Source of the DNA: Streptomyces sp. AC555_RSS877
GTDB taxonomy: Bacteria > Actinomycetota > Actinomycetes > Streptomycetales > Streptomycetaceae
Direction of reading: 5' to 3'
Assembly: GCF_019049245.1 (NCBI RefSeq)
Contig: NZ_JAGMUK010000040.1
Location: forward strand, 492,149 to 556,148
Length of the DNA: 64,000 bases
The notes under the pieces are model-generated. The model saw only the letters and a list, made by a program, of their open reading frames with translations. It made no database searches and was not told where the DNA came from. The position numbers and the translations under genes are program-made. Positions 1 to 7,194 of this stretch are shown here, in pieces (the stretch's first letter is position 1; each line of letters opens with the position of its first letter).

Positions 1-693
1 CGGGGCCTCCCGCGAGCTCGATGGACAGCGGGATCTCGCCGCGGCCGGAGGCGTCGAGTACGGCGTCGACTCCCTCGTGGGCGATCGCCCGTACCTGACC
101 GGCGAGGTCCTCGCCGTGGCCGACCGGCAACACGCCGAGCTCGCGCAGCCGTTCGTGGTTGGCCTGGCTCGCGGTGCCGATCACGCGCGCACCGCGGGCC
201 ACGGCGAGCTGGGCGGCGAACGTGCCGACTCCACCGGAAGCGGCATGGATCAGCAGCGTCTCGCCCTGGACGGCCTTGAGACGTTCGAGGACCGTCCACG
301 CGGTTCCGCCCGAAACCGCAAGAGCTCCGGCGACCTCCCAGGGAATGGCGGGCGGCTTGGCGACCAGCGCGCCCGCGCCCGCGTCGGCGACCGCGGCCTG
401 GGCGTAGGCCGGAGTCAGTGAGGTCCCGAGGACCTCGTCACCGACGGCGAAGTCGGTCACTCCGTCCCCGACCTGGTCGACCACTCCCATATGTCCGACC
501 CGAGGCCCGCTGGAAGATCGAGGGGCATCATCTGCCGCATGAACCCCTGTATGACCTTCCAGTCGAACGGATTGACGCCTGCCGCCCGTACCGCGAGCCG
601 GACTTGTCCAGGGCCCGGGGCGGGCGCCGGAACGTCCACGACGCGCGGCACTTCGCCGCTGCCGTATTCGGAGAACTGCACAGCAAGGGACAT
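1..693 (-). pseudogene. NADP-dependent medium-chain (quinone oxidoreductase-like) oxidoreductase, frameshifted and cut by the window edge
   Basis: The minus-strand reading starts at an ATG at 693 with a typical zinc-free medium-chain reductase N-terminus (MSLAVQFSEYG, then AAGVNPFDWK). The frame breaks near 490-500. Upstream it reads GLGSD and then runs into a stop, while the expected continuation GVVDQVGDGV is in the next frame, so about one base is missing. Downstream of the break the frame stays open to base 1 and shows the Rossmann-side sequence LLIHAASGGVGTFAAQLA. The family reduces quinones or enones with NADPH in the cytoplasm. Whether the indel is real or a sequencing error cannot be decided here. 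The C-terminus lies outside the window. Confidence 0.75.
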
Positions 694-766
694 CCTTGTT
701 CCACGCCATGTCTTGCCTGGGCAAACGGTTCGGGAAAACGGGGGGAGGCGGCGGTCACCGCCGATG

Positions 767-1177
767 TCACTGGCCGCAGGGGCCGGAGTGATCGCAGTGC
801 GGCTGGAGCCGGCTGCTTCCGCAGCCGCACAGCACGGCCCTGGTCTCGGCGCGTGTCCCCTCCTCCGTGTCCAGCGACAGTTCGCCGCGAACGAGCAGTT
901 GTCCGGCAGGGGTCCGGGTGATCCGGGTGGGCCGGTCCGGGGTCTCTCTCCCGCCCTCCGCCAGTTCGTACTGGAGCGCCCCCGACGGGCAGTGGCGTAC
1001 CACCTCGGCCAGCCGATCGGCCGGGGCGGCATCGGGCTGAATCCACGGACGCCGGCTCGCGTCGAAGACCTCGGGCAGGCCCCTGATGCACTCGGTGGCG
1101 TGCAGACAGCGCCTCGCCTCGAAGGTGACGGTGATCTCCGGCGCCTCGTAGGCCTTCTTCTCGGGTTTGCCGCTCAT
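767..1177 (-). CDS. Small iron-sulfur protein: divergent 4Fe-4S (YjdI-like) domain plus degenerate CDGSH-type segment
   Basis: This 136-residue protein starts at ATG 1177 behind GAGGAAG. The N-terminal half resembles the divergent mono-cluster ferredoxin family (YjdI, Fer4_19), with the segment RRCLHATECIRGLPEVF followed by HCPSGAL. The C-terminal half resembles a CDGSH iron-sulfur domain: CGCGSSRLQPHCDHSG carries the three cysteines, but the fourth ligand position (His of CDGSH) reads Gly, and a His sits two residues earlier. A 2Fe-2S cluster with a changed ligand, or no cluster in this half, is possible. It follows the GNAT gene at 1217-1525 in the same direction, the yjdJ-yjdI type pairing known in enterobacteria. 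The partner and function are unknown. Confidence 0.8.
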   Translation of the reverse strand: MSGKPEKKAYEAPEITVTFEARRCLHATECIRGLPEVFDASRRPWIQPDAAPADRLAEVVRHCPSGALQYELAEGGRETPDRPTRITRTPAGQLLVRGELSLDTEEGTRAETRAVLCGCGSSRLQPHCDHSGPCGQ

Positions 1178-1216
1178 ACCGATCTTCCTCACTGCTTCAG
1201 GGGGCCAGCGGCCGGG

Positions 1217-1525
1217 TCAGTCGCTGACCTTGCTCCGGGACTGGTACAGCAGGTCGGCATACTCGGGGTGGCGACCGATCCAGGCTGCGTAGAAGGGGCA
1301 GGTAGCCAGCACCCGCAGACCTGCGCCGCGTGCCTCGTCCAGGGAGGTCCGAACCAGCGCGGAGCCGACCCCCTTGCCCTCGAACGCCGGATCCACCTCC
1401 GTGTGCAGGAAGGCGATCAGTTCCGATGTGCGAAGGTACTGCGAGAAGCCCGCGACCTCGGTTCCACCGTCCACGGTGGCCTCGTAGCGGCGTGCTTCAG
1501 GTACGTCGATCACCTTGACGGTCAC
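1217..1525 (-). CDS. GNAT-family N-acetyltransferase (YjdJ-like, short form)
   Basis: The 102-residue protein starts at GTG 1525, 6 bases after a strong AGGAGG. It is a short single-domain acetyltransferase of the COG2388/YjdJ type. The acetyl-CoA pyrophosphate loop is visible as EGKGVGSALV, preceded by the strand FLHTEVDP, and the C-terminal ATCPFYAAWIGRHPEY is typical of the family. The substrate is unknown. It lies 39 bp upstream of the iron-sulfur protein gene and probably forms an operon with it. Two MarR-type palindromes sit directly upstream at 1539-1582. Confidence 0.85.
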   Translation of the reverse strand: MTVKVIDVPEARRYEATVDGGTEVAGFSQYLRTSELIAFLHTEVDPAFEGKGVGSALVRTSLDEARGAGLRVLATCPFYAAWIGRHPEYADLLYQSRSKVSD

Positions 1526-1538
1526 TTTTCCTCCTAAA

Positions 1539-1582
1539 GTTGATATATCAACAAAATACCGAATGGAGTTTGATGTGTCAAC
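1539..1582. promoter_or_regulatory. Two MarR-type palindromic operators upstream of the GNAT gene
   Basis: A perfect 14-bp palindrome GTTGATATATCAAC lies at 1539-1552 and a second, imperfect one TTGATGTGTCAA at 1570-1581, about 30 bp apart. TTGATATATCAA is a common MarR-family operator core. Both lie between the end of the MarR gene and the GTG of the GNAT gene, so they most likely control the GNAT/iron-sulfur unit. Confidence 0.7.
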
Positions 1583-1637
1583 GTTCGACCGGTGAGGTTG
1601 GCGAGCGGAGGGGCGTGCCGCATATCGCGTTACTTGC

Positions 1638-2104
1638 TCACCCGCAGTCCTTCTCCAGCCCTTCGAGGACGAGACCGGAGATCTGGGCGAGCATCGCGAG
1701 CTCCGCCGGGCTGAGCGGGTCGATGAACAGGCGGCGGACTGCGTCGACATGCCGGGGGGTGGCCGTCGCGAGGGCTTCGCGGCCGGCGGGGGTGACGACG
1801 ACGAACGCCACGCGTGCGTCGGTGGGGCAGTCCTCCCGCAGGCAAGGCCGCGCTTGGCCATCCGGTTGATGTGGTGGGACATCCGGCTCTTTTCCCACTC
1901 CACCGCCCTGGCCGGCTCCAGGACGCGCAGCCGTCCCTCGGGGGCCTCGGCGAGGTGGACGAGTACTCCGCAGTCCGCGGCGGACAGGCCGGACTCGGCC
2001 TGCACCCCGCGGCCCAGTCGGTCGACGAGCTTGTCCTGCATCCGCACGAAGCTGCGCCAGGCATGCTGCTCCGGCTCGGTGGGCCAGCGCGGGGTCTCGG
2101 TCAT
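1638..2104 (-). pseudogene. MarR-family transcriptional regulator, one-base frameshift
   Basis: The N-terminal two thirds start at ATG 2104 (MTETPRWPTEPEQHAWRSF) and include the winged-helix core CGVLVHLAEAP and EKSRMSHHINRMAKRGL. The C-terminal part, REDCPTDARVAFVVVTPAGR to the stop at 1638, is in a different frame. The break is near 1845-1850, where one base appears to be missing in the sequence encoding the wing (GLA then REDC). With the base restored the protein would be about 155 residues, normal for MarR. The operators at 1539-1582 are its likely targets. If the frameshift is real, the downstream unit may be derepressed. Confidence 0.75.
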
Positions 2105-2643
2105 ACGTGCCAGTGTAATCGGATTGTTGACGCATCACCTGTAGTCATGCCTGGGCAGGGGGTGGCACCCTGCCGGTCGTCGAGCGGGCCGAGAGGGCGA
2201 ACGAGCAGGGTGAACGGGTAGGCATGTCGGACCACGTCGCCCGTGGTCATTGCTCGGAGCCGGACGGTTCGGCGCCGGTCTGGCGGTCGATGCGGCAAGG
2301 GTCGTCCGCTGAGGCGTTCATTCAGGCGGTCACCGCATCGCATATCGCGCCGCGACCCCCCGGGGGTGAATGCCGATGCCGTCGTCCTCGCCGCCTGCGT
2401 GCAATGCTGTCCCTGCCCGCCATTCCCGTGGCCGAGCCGCGACTTGGCCGGCCGATCGGCATCGCGGCCGAGGCCACCCTCCTGGAAGGAAGGGGGTCGT
2501 GCACCCACGACGCCGAGTTGGTCGAAGGTACGGGTGACGATGGACTGGGTGACGTTCACCCGGCAAGCGGGCTCGTCGCCCCTCCCGCTTCCACGACCCA
2601 ACGGGGACCGGAACTGTCGAGAAACCGTTCGAGGAGGACCCTG
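2105..2643. other. Non-coding stretch between the MarR gene and the TPP enzyme
   Basis: About 540 bases without a convincing gene. Open frames exist on both strands, but none shows a recognisable domain or a plausible start with a ribosome binding site. It should contain the divergent promoters of the MarR gene and of the TPP enzyme. GAGGAGG at 2632-2638 is the ribosome binding site that fixes the downstream GTG start. Confidence 0.5.
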
Positions 2644-4383
2644 GTGCGTAACCCGACCGTGGCACAGCAACTGATCGACGTCCTGCGACAGGCAGGGGTG
2701 GAACGGATCTATGGCGTCGTCGGCGACAGCCTCAATCCCGTCGTGGACGCGATCCGGCGTACCGACGGCATCGAGTGGATCCATGTGCGCAACGAGGAGG
2801 CGGCGGCGTTGGCCGCTGCGGCCGAGGCCCAGGTGACGGGACGGCTCGCGGTGTGCGCGGGCAGTTGCGGCCCGGGCAACACCCACCTGATCCAGGGCCT
2901 GTACGACGCGAACCGCTCCGGCGCTCCGGTGCTCGCGATCGCCTCACACATCCCGTCGAAGCAGATCGGCACCGGGTTCTTCCAGGAGACGCACCCGGAG
3001 CGGCTGTTCATCGAGTGCAGCCAGTACTGCGAGATGGTGAGCCAGCCGTCGCAGATGCCGCGGATGGTGCGGATCGCCGTACAGCGCGCGCTGTCCGACC
3101 ACGGAGTGTCGGTGCTCGTCATGCCCGGCGACCTGTCCCACGCGCCCGCCACCAACCCCACCGGCTCGAGCAACTTCGTCACCGCCCGCGGCCGGGTCGT
3201 CCCCCCCGCCGAACAGGTGCGGCAACTCGCGGCGAAGCTCGACGCGGCCGAGAAGGTGATGTTCTTCTGCGGAGCCGGCGTCCGGGACGCGCACGCCGAG
3301 GTGATGGAGCTCGCGAGCCGGGTGAACGCGCCGGTCGGGCACACACTGCGCGGCAAGGAGTGGATCCAGTACGACAACCCCTATGACGTCGGCATGAGCG
3401 GACTGCTCGGCTACGGCGCCTGTTACGACGCCATGCACGAGGCCGACCTCGTGGTGCTGCTCGGCACCGACTTCCCGTACGACGACTTCCTGCCCCAGGC
3501 TCGCACCGTACAGATCGACCACGACGCGGGGCGGATCGGGCGGCGGACCGTGCTCGAGCTGGGCGTGCACGGCGACGTGGGCGAGACGGTACGCGCGGTG
3601 CTGCCGCTGGTCGAGGCCAAGGGCGACCGCTCATATTTGGACCGGACGCTGCGCCACCACGCCAAGTCCCTGGAGAACGTGGTCTCCGCCTACACCCGCA
3701 ACGTCGAGCACCACGTACCGATCCACCCCGAATACCCGGCCGCTGTCCTCGACGAACTCGCGGACGACGACGCGGTGTTCACCGTCGACACCGGCATGTG
3801 TAACGTGTGGGCGGCCCGTTACATCACGCCCAACGGCCGCCGCCGTGTGATCGGTTCATTCCTGCACGGCACCATGGCCAACGCGCTCCCGCACGCCATC
3901 GGCGCCCAGTTCGCCTACCCCGGCCGTCAGGTGATCTCGATGTCGGGAGACGGCGGACTCGGCATGCTCATGGGCGAGTTGCTCACGGTGAAGCTGCACA
4001 ACCTGCCGGTGAAGACGATCGTCTTCAACAACTCCTCCCTCGGCATGGTCAAGCTGGAGATGATGGTCGACGGCCTGCCCGACTACCAGACCGACCACGA
4101 GGCCGTGGACTACGCCGCCATCGCCGCGGGCGTCGGAATCCACTCGATCCGCATCGAGAAGCCCGGGCAGATCCGCGAAGGCCTGAGGGAGGCGCTGTCG
4201 TACGACGGACCCTGCCTGGTGGATCTGGTCACCGACCCCAACGCCCTGTCGATCCCGCCGCACATCTCCGGCGAACAGGTCAAGGGGTTCGCCTTCTCGG
4301 CAGGACGCACCGTGCTCAACGGGGGCGTAGGGAAGATGCTCGATCTGGCCCGGGCCAACCTGCGCAACGTTCCGCGGCCGTAG
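2644..4383 (+). CDS. Thiamine-pyrophosphate-dependent pyruvate oxidase/dehydrogenase (PoxB-like)
   Basis: I chose GTG 2644 because it follows GAGGAGG and gives the normal family N-terminus (TVAQQLIDVLRQAGVERIYG). The open frame runs 140 codons further upstream without homology. The product has 579 residues, close to E. coli PoxB. The N-terminal pyrimidine-binding domain contains the catalytic glutamate in HVRNEEAAALAAAAEA, followed by GSCGPGNTHLIQGLYDA. The central domain follows, and the C-terminal PP domain has the TPP motif SGDGGLGMLMGEL followed by FNNSSLGMVK. It probably decarboxylates pyruvate and passes electrons to quinone via FAD at the membrane. Pyruvate as the substrate is inferred from family resemblance. 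It is monocistronic, ended by the hairpin at 4393-4433. Confidence 0.88.
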   Translation: MRNPTVAQQLIDVLRQAGVERIYGVVGDSLNPVVDAIRRTDGIEWIHVRNEEAAALAAAAEAQVTGRLAVCAGSCGPGNTHLIQGLYDANRSGAPVLAIASHIPSKQIGTGFFQETHPERLFIECSQYCEMVSQPSQMPRMVRIAVQRALSDHGVSVLVMPGDLSHAPATNPTGSSNFVTARGRVVPPAEQVRQLAAKLDAAEKVMFFCGAGVRDAHAEVMELASRVNAPVGHTLRGKEWIQYDNPYDVGMSGLLGYGACYDAMHEADLVVLLGTDFPYDDFLPQARTVQIDHDAGRIGRRTVLELGVHGDVGETVRAVLPLVEAKGDRSYLDRTLRHHAKSLENVVSAYTRNVEHHVPIHPEYPAAVLDELADDDAVFTVDTGMCNVWAARYITPNGRRRVIGSFLHGTMANALPHAIGAQFAYPGRQVISMSGDGGLGMLMGELLTVKLHNLPVKTIVFNNSSLGMVKLEMMVDGLPDYQTDHEAVDYAAIAAGVGIHSIRIEKPGQIREGLREALSYDGPCLVDLVTDPNALSIPPHISGEQVKGFAFSAGRTVLNGGVGKMLDLARANLRNVPRP

Positions 4384-4392
4384 ACCCGCGCG

Positions 4393-4433
4393 ACGGGTCC
4401 GCTCGTGTGGCTGGACCACACGGGCGGGCCCGT
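4393..4433 (+). terminator. Strong hairpin terminator after the TPP enzyme
   Basis: An 18-bp stem (4393-4410 with 4416-4433, two G-U pairs) closes a 5-base loop, starting 10 bases after the stop codon. There is no T-tract, as is usual in Streptomyces. Confidence 0.8.
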
Positions 4434-4605
4434 CGGCTTCGTCGACGTGGCGTGCGACGGACGTCCGCGTAAAGACTCAGGCCGTCCGCGCCGGGCGCGA
4501 ATCCCGTCCCTCACCTTCGCCGGACACCGTCCTTGGCGCGGTCGTCGCCGCCGTCTCGGGAAGGCTCTCCTAGTTGGCCGCCATTCACGTCGCCGCCCCG
4601 TTCGG

Positions 4606-5784
4606 TCACCAGCCGGTGACGCGTTCCCAATAGGCCTGGATCGCCGGCGCGGTGTCCGTGGTCCGCGTTCCGTCGATGACGTGGTAGCCGTGGTGCTGGG
4701 CCGCGGTGGCGCAGGCGTGGTTGGGCAGGATGCGCAGGCGGGTGCCGATCCGCAGCTCGGGAAGGCGGGCGCCGTCGCGGGCGGTGAGGGTGCCGTGTTC
4801 CTGGCTTGCGGCCGTCATGACCAGACCCGGGATGAGGTTGCCGTCCAGGTCGGTGACCAGGCCGTAGCCCTGGTCCTGCGCCTGGGCCGCGGTGCCGCGG
4901 TCGCGGGACATGGCCATCCAGCCGCCGTCGGTGATGATCCACCCGTGTTCGGGACGGTGCCCGATGACGGTGACGACGACCGACAGCGCGAGGTCCTCGA
5001 TGTGGCAGACGCCGAGGCCGGCCATCACCAGGTCGAAGAAGACGTAGTTTCCCGCGCGCAGTTCTGTGACTCCGGTGAGGTCGTCGACCGCGTGGGCGGT
5101 GGGGGTGGAGCCGACGCTGACGGTGGCCACGGGCAGGCCGGCCGTGCGCAGGCGCTCCGCCGCCGCGACTGCGGTGTCGCGTTCGTTCTTCGCCGCCAGG
5201 CGCTGTTCCTCGGCGGTGGTGGCGAAGTACGACTCGCCCGCGTGGGTCAGCACGCCGTCCAGGCAGCCCGCGTCGTGCAGGATGCGGCCGATCTCGGGGA
5301 GCGCGGGGGCGTCGGGCCTGACGCCCCCGCGGTGCCCGTCGCAGTCGATCTCGACCTGGGTGGGGATGGGAAGGCCGGCCTGGCGGGCGGCTTCGGCGAC
5401 GAACGCGGCCTGCTCGGTGCTGTCCAGCAGGACGCGCAGGGTGACGCCGCGGCGCAGCAGTGCGAGGACGCGCGGGAGTTTGTGGGGGTCGATTCCGACG
5501 GCGTAGGTGATGTCCGTGTAGCCGCCGTCGGCGAACGTCTCGGCCTCGGCAAGGGTGGAGACGGTGACCGGGCAGGGTGTGTCGTCGTGCAGGAGACGGG
5601 CGACGTCGAGGCTCTTGGCCGTCTTCACGTGGGGGCGCAGGGCGACCCCGAGCCGGTCGGCCCTGGCTGCCAGACGCTCGACGTTGCGCCGGGTCTTGTG
5701 GATGTCGACGACGGCGAACGGGGTGTCGGGGTCGGCCAGAGTCCCTGCGAGGTCAGGGCAGTTGGCGCTTGCGGGGATGTTCAC
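4606..5784 (-). CDS. PLP-dependent D-threonine/D-hydroxyaspartate aldolase-like enzyme (DSD1 family)
   Basis: A 392-residue protein starting at GTG 5784, which overlaps the stop of the preceding gene (GTGA). The alanine-racemase-like N-terminal barrel has the PLP lysine in RPHVKTAKS. The C-terminal domain carries the metal-binding His-x-Cys in PNHACATAAQ. Both are hallmarks of D-serine dehydratase and D-threonine or beta-hydroxyaspartate aldolases of this fold type III group. The exact reaction is not readable from the sequence. Its coupling to an ornithine-cyclodeaminase-like protein resembles the BhcC-BhcD pair of the beta-hydroxyaspartate pathway, but the other pathway enzymes are absent here. 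D-amino-acid breakdown is an equally good guess. Confidence 0.85.
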   Translation of the reverse strand: MNIPASANCPDLAGTLADPDTPFAVVDIHKTRRNVERLAARADRLGVALRPHVKTAKSLDVARLLHDDTPCPVTVSTLAEAETFADGGYTDITYAVGIDPHKLPRVLALLRRGVTLRVLLDSTEQAAFVAEAARQAGLPIPTQVEIDCDGHRGGVRPDAPALPEIGRILHDAGCLDGVLTHAGESYFATTAEEQRLAAKNERDTAVAAAERLRTAGLPVATVSVGSTPTAHAVDDLTGVTELRAGNYVFFDLVMAGLGVCHIEDLALSVVVTVIGHRPEHGWIITDGGWMAMSRDRGTAAQAQDQGYGLVTDLDGNLIPGLVMTAASQEHGTLTARDGARLPELRIGTRLRILPNHACATAAQHHGYHVIDGTRTTDTAPAIQAYWERVTGW

Positions 5785-6785
5785 AGGGTGATGTCCATCT
5801 TCTTCAGGAGGGCCAGGCCCAGAAAAAGGTCCTGCAAGCCGATTCCGGAGCTGTCGAAGAGCGTGATGTCGCTGTCGGCGGTGCGTCCCGTGGCCCGGTG
5901 GGTGAGGACCTCGCCGAGTGGGGTGAGGACCGTCTCCGCGGGGGCGTGCTGGCTTTCGCCCATGCGGCGGGCCTGCTCGGGAAGGTCGCAGAAGACGCGG
6001 GCGCGGCTGAACAGTTCGGGTGGGAGTTCCCGCTTGCGGGGGGCGTCGGAGCCCATGCAGGAGATGTGCGTACCGGGGCGGACCCACGCGGCCTCGAACA
6101 GCGGCGGGGTGTCGGTCGTGGCGGTGGTGGCGGTGACGATCACATCGGCCTGGGCGCAGGCTTCCTCGGCGCCGACGCCACGGGCGTCGTGTCCTTGCGC
6201 ACCCAAGGCCGCGGTCATCCGCTCGGCACGCTCGGCGGTGCGTCCCACGACCAGGACCTTGCCGATGGGCCGGACGCGGCTGACGGCCCGCACCTCGTGT
6301 GCCGCCTGGTGCCCGGTGCCGAAGACCGCCAGGGTGGTGGTGTCGGCGCGGGCCAGCAGGTCGACCGCGAGAGCGTCGGCCGCGGCGGTCCGGTAGGCGT
6401 TCGCGGTGCCGACCTCCAGGACGGCCGCGATCCTGCCGATCGTCTGGTCGAAAAGCAGCAGGGTGGAGTGGTGGCGCGGCAGTCCGTGCTCCGCGTTGCC
6501 CGGCCAGTAGGTACCGATCTTCACCCCGGCGTGCGTCGCGGACGCGGACGGCTTGAGGGTGAACCGGTTGCGGGGGTCGGACCCGTGCACGGCGAGACCG
6601 GGAAAGAGCGTGCCGTCCACCGTCGCGGCAAAGGCGGCGCGGGCCGCTTCAAAGGCCAGCTCCTCGTCCACGAGCGCGGCGGTCCGCTCCTCGGTGATGT
6701 GCAGCAGGCGGCGCGCAGCCGGTGGCGGGCCGGAGCCGGACAAGGGAGCGGGTGCGGGGTCGGTGGTCGGTCCGGCGGCGGTCAC
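5781..6785 (-). CDS. Ornithine cyclodeaminase / mu-crystallin family NAD(P)-dependent enzyme
   Basis: A 334-residue protein starting at GTG 6785 behind GAAGGACG. The dinucleotide fold is marked by VFGTGHQAAHE, and the C-terminus has the family signature FDSSGIGLQDL with the catalytic aspartate. The family includes ornithine cyclodeaminase, ketimine reductases and BhcD-type imine reductases, so the substrate cannot be fixed. It is the first gene of a two-gene operon, and its stop overlaps the start of the aldolase-like gene by 4 bases. The two probably act in sequence on an amino acid. A broken regulator lies just upstream at about 6796-6945. Confidence 0.87.
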   Translation of the reverse strand: MTAAGPTTDPAPAPLSGSGPPPAARRLLHITEERTAALVDEELAFEAARAAFAATVDGTLFPGLAVHGSDPRNRFTLKPSASATHAGVKIGTYWPGNAEHGLPRHHSTLLLFDQTIGRIAAVLEVGTANAYRTAAADALAVDLLARADTTTLAVFGTGHQAAHEVRAVSRVRPIGKVLVVGRTAERAERMTAALGAQGHDARGVGAEEACAQADVIVTATTATTDTPPLFEAAWVRPGTHISCMGSDAPRKRELPPELFSRARVFCDLPEQARRMGESQHAPAETVLTPLGEVLTHRATGRTADSDITLFDSSGIGLQDLFLGLALLKKMDITL

Positions 6786-6795
6786 GAAACGTCCT

Positions 6796-6945
6796 TCACT
6801 TGGTGTGGTGTAGGGCGGTCACCCGGGACACGCCGAGCAGGTCCGCGATGGTCCATGGCGGTATCGCGGCATCCCGCGAGTCGAAGTGGCCGTCCTGGTG
6901 CGGCTGCCGTGCGAGTACGAGTGCCTTCTTGTCCGCCCTGCTCAG
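6796..6945 (-). pseudogene. C-terminal remnant of a helix-turn-helix regulator (YheO/HTH_22-like)
   Basis: The minus strand reads LSRADKKALVLAR, then DGHFDSRDAA, then TIADLLGVSRVTA before a stop at 6796. This order (basic helix, GxF, helix-turn-helix ending in LGVSRxTxY) resembles the C-terminal DNA-binding part of YheO-like PAS regulators. No start or N-terminal domain is present, and an AT-richer stretch (6960-7000) precedes it. The remnant ends 11 bases before the ornithine-cyclodeaminase-like start, so it was probably the operon's regulator. The family assignment is tentative. Confidence 0.45.
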
Positions 6946-7083
6946 CGACCGGGCGGCCGTGATTGGATAAATAGTCCAGCTCTGGAAAATGAGTCTAAGT
7001 TGCCTTCCCGGTGGTTGTCCAGGGGGTCGATCGACGAAGCGACCCGGAAGTGGCAGTGACGGCTGTGCCGAGTCAGGGTGGAC

Positions 7084-7113
7084 GGGACCCTGCCGTCGCG
7101 ACGGCAGGGTCCC
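7084..7113. terminator. Perfect palindromic terminator after the copper oxidase gene
   Basis: A 30-bp perfect palindrome, with 15-bp arms from GGGACCCTGCCGTCG and its complement, lies 80-110 bases past the stop codon of the minus-strand oxidase gene. It can work in both directions. Confidence 0.75.
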
Positions 7114-7194
7114 CGGGAGCGGTTCAGGTATGTCCGGCTCAGCTCCTGCGGCCGGTACGGCCGGCTGCCGGGGCGAGGTCCGGGTGGGGAGCCG

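Noticed and set aside
2101..2886. Minus-strand frame covering the MarR-TPP intergenic region
   Set aside because: It overlaps the TPP enzyme's N-terminus, has no ribosome binding site and no homology I can see.
4405..6396. 663-codon plus-strand frame across the aldolase and reductase genes
   Set aside because: It is antisense to two genes with clear cofactor motifs.
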